9,829 nucleotides of DNA from Bacteroidia bacterium. GTDB lineage: Bacteria > Bacteroidota > Bacteroidia > B-17B0 > Aurantibacillaceae. Both the position numbers and the translations under genes were made by a program. Shown here piece by piece: positions 7,137 through 9,829 of the stretch (position 1 is the first letter of the stretch; every line of letters begins with the position of its first letter). The DNA is taken from positions 1 through 9,829 of the forward strand of contig JACMLS010000533.1 in NCBI GenBank assembly GCA_014379485.1, read 5' to 3'. The notes under the pieces are model-generated. The model worked only from the letters and a program-made list of their open reading frames with translations. It searched no databases and was not told the origin of the DNA.

Positions 7137-7166
7137 TTGTTAGAACTTTCTTTTTTCTTAATTTAG
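7137..7166 (+). promoter_or_regulatory. Putative Bacteroidota-type promoter of the T9SS cargo gene
   Basis: TTTG (7137-7140) is followed after 18 bases by TAATTTAG (7159-7166), a seven-of-eight match to the -7 consensus TAnnTTTG. Both spacing and position (about 22 bases before the ATG at 7189) fit the Bacteroidota primary sigma factor pattern. It begins immediately after the gldC stop, suggesting separate expression of the downstream gene, though readthrough from gldC is not excluded since no terminator is seen. Confidence 0.4.
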
Positions 7167-7188
7167 CGTATTCATAAATCCTCCCAAG

Positions 7189-8988
7189 ATGATTAAAAGA
7201 TCTACATTTTTATTTGGTACTTTACTGGCAGGTGCAGCTTTTACAGCACAAGCGCAGGAAATGTTCAATAACGGTGGTACCGTTCAAATCAATAACATAG
7301 TTGTTTTTGTAAATGGTGGTGTTGAAAATAACACTGCGGGTACAATTGTAAACGATGGTAATTTCTGGAGCACTAATAATGGAATTGCACCCGGTTCTTT
7401 AACTATGAACGGTGGCTCTTCTACATCAGGCGCCGGAAAATATTATGTTGAACAGGATTTTGTAAGTAATGCCACTTTTAATCCTGCCGGCAGCGAAGTG
7501 ATCATGAACAGCAATACGGCCAACCAGAATATTACCGGTACTTCTCCATTGGTATTTGAACATTTAACCATTGCAACTTCAACAGCAGGTTATCCAAACC
7601 CAACAGTATTTTGCCAGGGAAATGTTTTGATTACAGATTCTCTTTGGTTAAACAACCGCGAACTTGCTACTCAAACAAATGTTATTCGTGTTACCGCAAC
7701 TTCAAACCTTGCTATTACAAATAATCCTACACAAGGTTCAGAAGGTTTTGTAAGCTCTCTTGCTCCCGGATTTTTAGAGTGGAACACAGCTTCAACTTCT
7801 CCTTACTTATTTCCTGTAGGATCCAGTTTAAATACTTTGCGTTACCGTCCAATAGAAATTACCCCTAACGCTGCAACTGCAGAATCATACACAGTTCGTT
7901 TTGTAAATAACGATGCAACTGCAGATACTTATGACAGAAATATTAAAGACACAACTTTTTGTTTTTCTAATCCAAACTGGTACCATGCAATTAACAGAAG
8001 CATTGGTACAGCAACTGCAGATGTAAAAGTTCATTACGTTGCTTCGGCAGACGGTGCGTGGGATGGACTTGCTGAATGGCAAACACCCGCTAACCAGTGG
8101 AACAACATTGCACCTACAACAGCAGGCACTTCCTCTTATTTTGCAACACAGGTTAAACCTACATGGGCATTTGCAAATCCAGGTCAGCCTTACATTTTAA
8201 TTGAAAACAGACCAACAACTCCATCAGTAACTTGTCCTAACGCAGTTTGTTCTAACCAGCCTGCAGCAAGTTTAACTGCTACAGGTTCTAACGGAACAAA
8301 TTATACCTGGACAGTAAGTGGTGGAACAACAATTACTTCTGGTCAGGGAACTAATACAATTAACGTAGATTTAGGAAGCACTGCACCAATCATTGTTGTT
8401 GCAACCAACGCTGCCGGAACCTGTTCTTCATCTACTGCAGCTTGTACAAACATTATTATTAATCAGGCTCCGCTTCCTGGCTTTACTTCTACAGTAAATG
8501 CAAATAACGAATTAAACTGGCAGTTTCAGGATACAACAACAGGTGCTGTTACTTCTGTTTGGAGTATTGGCGGAACAGGTTACACTGGTGCAAATCCTCA
8601 AAACACATTTGGTGGGCCAGGCACTTATCCTGTTACTTTAACAGTAACAAATGCTGCCGGTTGTACAGAAACTGTAAACGGAACTATAGTTGTTGATTAC
8701 ACTGAGATTCTTATTATTCCAAACGTGATTACGCCAAACGGCGATGGAACCAACGATTTGTTCTATATCACACACAATGGCTTTAAAGATTTCAAGATCA
8801 CTATTTTTAACCGTTGGGGACAAATTGTTTACTCTGCAGAAGCACCAAGTTTTCATTGGGATGGAAAAGATCCTGACGGAGACATTGTAAGCGATGGTAC
8901 TTATTATTATATGCTAAAAGGAACTTCTCTGGCAAACAAGCCTGTTGAAAAAGAGGGATATTTGATGGTGTATAAATCCGGCAACTAA
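7189..8988 (+). CDS. Secreted PKD/Ig-like protein with T9SS type B sorting domain
   Basis: This 599-residue protein is probably exported by Sec and then by the type IX secretion system to the cell surface or medium. A signal peptide (hydrophobic core about 5-18, cleavage after TAQAQ near residue 23) opens it. Residues about 24-130 are Asn/Gly/Thr-rich short strands (GGTVQINN, NGGSSTSGAGKYYV) of a beta-helix-like style. About 130-340 is an uncharacterised beta-rich region. An Ig-like domain follows (about 345-425, four cysteines including VTCPNAVCS), then a PKD-like domain (about 428-503, with GGPGTYPVTLTVTNAAGC). The last 90 residues are the gliding-motility-associated (CHU_C, type B) domain: PNVITPNGDGTNDLF (511-525), ITIFNRWGQIVYSA (537-550), WDGK (557-560), SDGTYYYMLKG (568-578). 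It lies just past gldC. Cargo carrying this domain often needs a PorP/SprF-type partner, but none is in the window. An adhesin-like role is inferred. Confidence 0.9.
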   Translation: MIKRSTFLFGTLLAGAAFTAQAQEMFNNGGTVQINNIVVFVNGGVENNTAGTIVNDGNFWSTNNGIAPGSLTMNGGSSTSGAGKYYVEQDFVSNATFNPAGSEVIMNSNTANQNITGTSPLVFEHLTIATSTAGYPNPTVFCQGNVLITDSLWLNNRELATQTNVIRVTATSNLAITNNPTQGSEGFVSSLAPGFLEWNTASTSPYLFPVGSSLNTLRYRPIEITPNAATAESYTVRFVNNDATADTYDRNIKDTTFCFSNPNWYHAINRSIGTATADVKVHYVASADGAWDGLAEWQTPANQWNNIAPTTAGTSSYFATQVKPTWAFANPGQPYILIENRPTTPSVTCPNAVCSNQPAASLTATGSNGTNYTWTVSGGTTITSGQGTNTINVDLGSTAPIIVVATNAAGTCSSSTAACTNIIINQAPLPGFTSTVNANNELNWQFQDTTTGAVTSVWSIGGTGYTGANPQNTFGGPGTYPVTLTVTNAAGCTETVNGTIVVDYTEILIIPNVITPNGDGTNDLFYITHNGFKDFKITIFNRWGQIVYSAEAPSFHWDGKDPDGDIVSDGTYYYMLKGTSLANKPVEKEGYLMVYKSGN

Positions 8989-9024
8989 ATTGTCGCATCT
9001 CGGCTGCGCTCGATGTGACAATTT
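8987..9024. repeat. REP-like hairpin overlapping the T9SS cargo stop codon
   Basis: AAATTGTCGCATC (8987-8999) pairs with GATGTGACAATTT (9012-9024) over 13 bases with a single G-T wobble, around the 12-base loop TCGGCTGCGCTC. The left arm begins inside the TAA stop (8986-8988). No U-tract follows; the real terminator is 20 bases further on. The loop fits the TCGRC-N3-GCTC pattern shared with the hairpins at 4686 and 9086, while the stem sequence differs. Confidence 0.75.
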
Positions 9025-9045
9025 GAGATTAAAATAAAAATTTAT

Positions 9046-9085
9046 AATTCCCCGTTTCCGAGATGAGACGGGGAATTTTTTTTTT
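9046..9085 (+). terminator. Rho-independent terminator of the T9SS cargo gene
   Basis: AATTCCCCGT (9046-9055) pairs perfectly with ACGGGGAATT (9068-9077). The stem can extend inward by three more pairs (TTC/GAG with one T-G wobble). A ten-T run ends at 9085. It lies about 60 bases past the stop codon at 8988. Confidence 0.92.
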
Positions 9086-9113
9086 GTCATACTTCGACTC
9101 CGCTCAGTATGAC
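9086..9113. repeat. REP-like hairpin, copy with TCGAC-TCC-GCTC loop
   Basis: GTCATACT (9086-9093) pairs exactly with AGTATGAC (9106-9113) around the 12-base loop TCGACTCCGCTC. The flanking T-run (9078-9085) and A-run (9114-9121) can extend the stem to 16 pairs. On the minus strand it ends in a T-run, so it could also serve as a terminator for minus-strand transcription. It belongs to the same hairpin family as those at 4686 and 8992. Confidence 0.8.
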
Positions 9114-9173
9114 AAAAAAAACGACAGGCTCAGTATGACAAAAAAACAACAGGGCTCAGTGGGACAAAAAAAA
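9102..9173. repeat. Tandem repeat, three units of 26-bp period
   Basis: Units start at 9102, 9128 and 9154, exactly 26 bases apart. Each begins GCTCAGTRKGAC and continues with seven or eight A residues and, in the first two units, a CRACAG-like tail. The first unit is the right arm of the 9086 hairpin. The second (GCTCAGTATGAC) is identical in its core, and the third reads GCTCAGTGGGAC. The later units therefore look like half-copies of the hairpin, probably made by local duplication or slippage. It lies between two convergent genes. Confidence 0.8.
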
Positions 9174-9264
9174 TCCGGAGTTAATGAATGAGTGTTTTAA
9201 TTTCATTGCTCAAGAGAATGTAAAATTTTATTTTCAAATGATCTTATTTTTAAGCTTCTAAAAA

Positions 9265-9672
9265 CTAAACATCCCCTCCATTTATTCTTGGGCATTCTTT
9301 ATAATCCGAAGAAGAGGAACTCCCGTAAAATACTAATGGAGCATCAATGTTTTTTGGACCAGATGTTTCCACCCACAAATGAAAGTACTGTTTGTTATGC
9401 TTATCCAGTAGTGTAAAACGTGTCCACCCACTTCCGTTTTCGTTATGAGCGGAGGAATAAAACACCATCGATGAATTTGTTTTTTCATCATCGAAGTTTT
9501 GATGAATTTTCTTAACTAATGTATCATTCGGAAAAGGTAGAGCGTAAGCAACTGCATAAGAGCCTCCACTACCAAAGATTTTATAATAGAGAATGGGTAT
9601 TAAGTCTATAATTACTATAAGTAAAATTAGCAGGCCAAAATAAATAATTTTTTTTCTCTTCGTAACCTTCAT
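9265..9672 (-). CDS. Orphan single-pass membrane protein, unknown function
   Basis: The product is 135 residues. A basic N-terminus (KVTKRKKI) precedes one long hydrophobic helix (about 9-30, FGLLILLIVIIDLIPILYY), so the protein is probably anchored in the inner membrane with the remainder outside the cytoplasm (positive-inside rule). The soluble part has strand-like segments (GGSYAVAYALPFP, SSMVFYSSAH, GWTRFTLLD, YFHLWVETSG, APLVFYG), a Ser run (118-122) and a single Cys (127). It resembles small bacterial proteins of the 'short anchored domain' kind, but I recognise no family. It stands alone and convergent to the T9SS cargo gene, with repeats downstream and a tRNA-like fragment about 30 bases upstream. 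No clear promoter or Shine-Dalgarno is seen. The ORF is AT-rich and could be accessory DNA; its reality rests on the TM/soluble layout. Confidence 0.65.
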   Translation of the reverse strand: MKVTKRKKIIYFGLLILLIVIIDLIPILYYKIFGSGGSYAVAYALPFPNDTLVKKIHQNFDDEKTNSSMVFYSSAHNENGSGWTRFTLLDKHNKQYFHLWVETSGPKNIDAPLVFYGSSSSSDYKECPRINGGDV

Positions 9673-9702
9673 TATTTTCTTCCAATAAAATCTTATTTAC
9701 GC

Positions 9703-9727
9703 TGCGGATGAAGGGACTCAAACCCTC
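9703..9727 (-). pseudogene. tRNA 3'-end-like fragment (T-arm plus acceptor strand)
   Basis: Read on the minus strand, GAGGG-TTTGAGT-CCCTT forms a T-arm with five stem pairs (one G-T) and a seven-base loop close to the canonical TTCGANY (TTTGAGT, so C56 is replaced by T). It is followed by CATCCGC and a discriminator-like A, exactly the layout of positions 49-73 of a tRNA. No matching 5' acceptor strand (GCGGATG), D-arm or anticodon arm is present within a tRNA's length upstream. This could be a relic tRNA end, an attachment-site remnant or chance. Confidence 0.35.
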
Positions 9728-9804
9728 ATCTTTTTCTAATCTTTCCATCAATCTATAATAAACCTTTTTCCTTTACCCCTCGACCAAAAAAAATATGCGC
9801 CTTT

Positions 9805-9829
9805 AATCTGTGCTAATCCGCGATCCCGA
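9805..9829. repeat. Partial copy of the AATCTGTG intergenic repeat at window edge
   Basis: AATCTGTGC (9805-9813) followed by TAATCCGCG matches the start of the right half of the element at 3765-3850 (AATCTGTGCC, then TTAATCTGT). The copy runs to the window edge, so its full extent is unknown. Confidence 0.5.

Noticed and set aside
8987..9024. Hairpin after the cargo stop codon as its terminator
   Set aside because: No U-tract follows it. The hairpin at 9046-9085 has the full stem plus ten-T run.
9102..9173. CRISPR array
   Set aside because: Units are contiguous with a 26-base period, no unique spacers, and homopolymer A-runs, so this is a simple tandem repeat.
9703..9800. A complete tRNA gene on the minus strand
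   Set aside because: Only the T-arm and 3' acceptor strand are present. No pairing 5' acceptor, D-arm or anticodon arm was found at a tRNA-like distance.

Overview
The window comes from a member of the Bacteroidota (Cytophaga-Flavobacterium-Bacteroides group). The sequence is AT-rich. It encodes the gliding-motility proteins GldB and GldC and a secreted protein with a type IX secretion system (T9SS) type B C-terminal domain. Most genes lack Shine-Dalgarno sites, and the secreted proteins have signal peptides ending in -AQ. I cannot place it reliably below phylum.

Layout. 1-2006 is the 3' part of infB (translation initiation factor IF-2), cut by the left edge and followed by a palindromic repeat and a strong intrinsic terminator. 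2075-2403 is an A/T-rich spacer. 2404-3752 is a tight two-gene cassette of exported proteins of unknown function. 3753-3867 holds a nested inverted repeat. On the minus strand, 3868-4647 is nadE (ammonia-dependent NAD+ synthetase) and 4764-5594 is a PorT-family outer-membrane beta-barrel protein; a terminator and a hairpin repeat lie between them. 5703-7135 on the plus strand is gldB (lipoprotein) then gldC (cytoplasmic), with a perfect 14-bp inverted repeat between them. 7189-8988 is a large secreted Asn/Thr-rich protein with two Ig/PKD-like domains and a T9SS type B sorting domain. 8987-9173 is a dense block of hairpins, a terminator and a 26-bp-period tandem repeat. 9265-9672 (minus) is an orphan single-pass membrane protein. 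It is preceded by a tRNA 3'-end-like fragment (9703-9727) and, at the right edge, part of an intergenic repeat.

How it fits together. The coherent block is gldB-gldC plus the type B CTD protein: motility machinery next to a likely T9SS cargo. infB and nadE are housekeeping genes. I see no defence system, integrase, transposase gene or CRISPR array. The most noteworthy non-coding observation is a small family of hairpins with 8-bp stems of differing sequence around a shared 12-nt loop (TCGRC-N3-GCTC). It appears as three full copies and two half copies, all intergenic. Overall this is mostly an ordinary chromosomal region with interesting repeats and several uncharacterised exported proteins.
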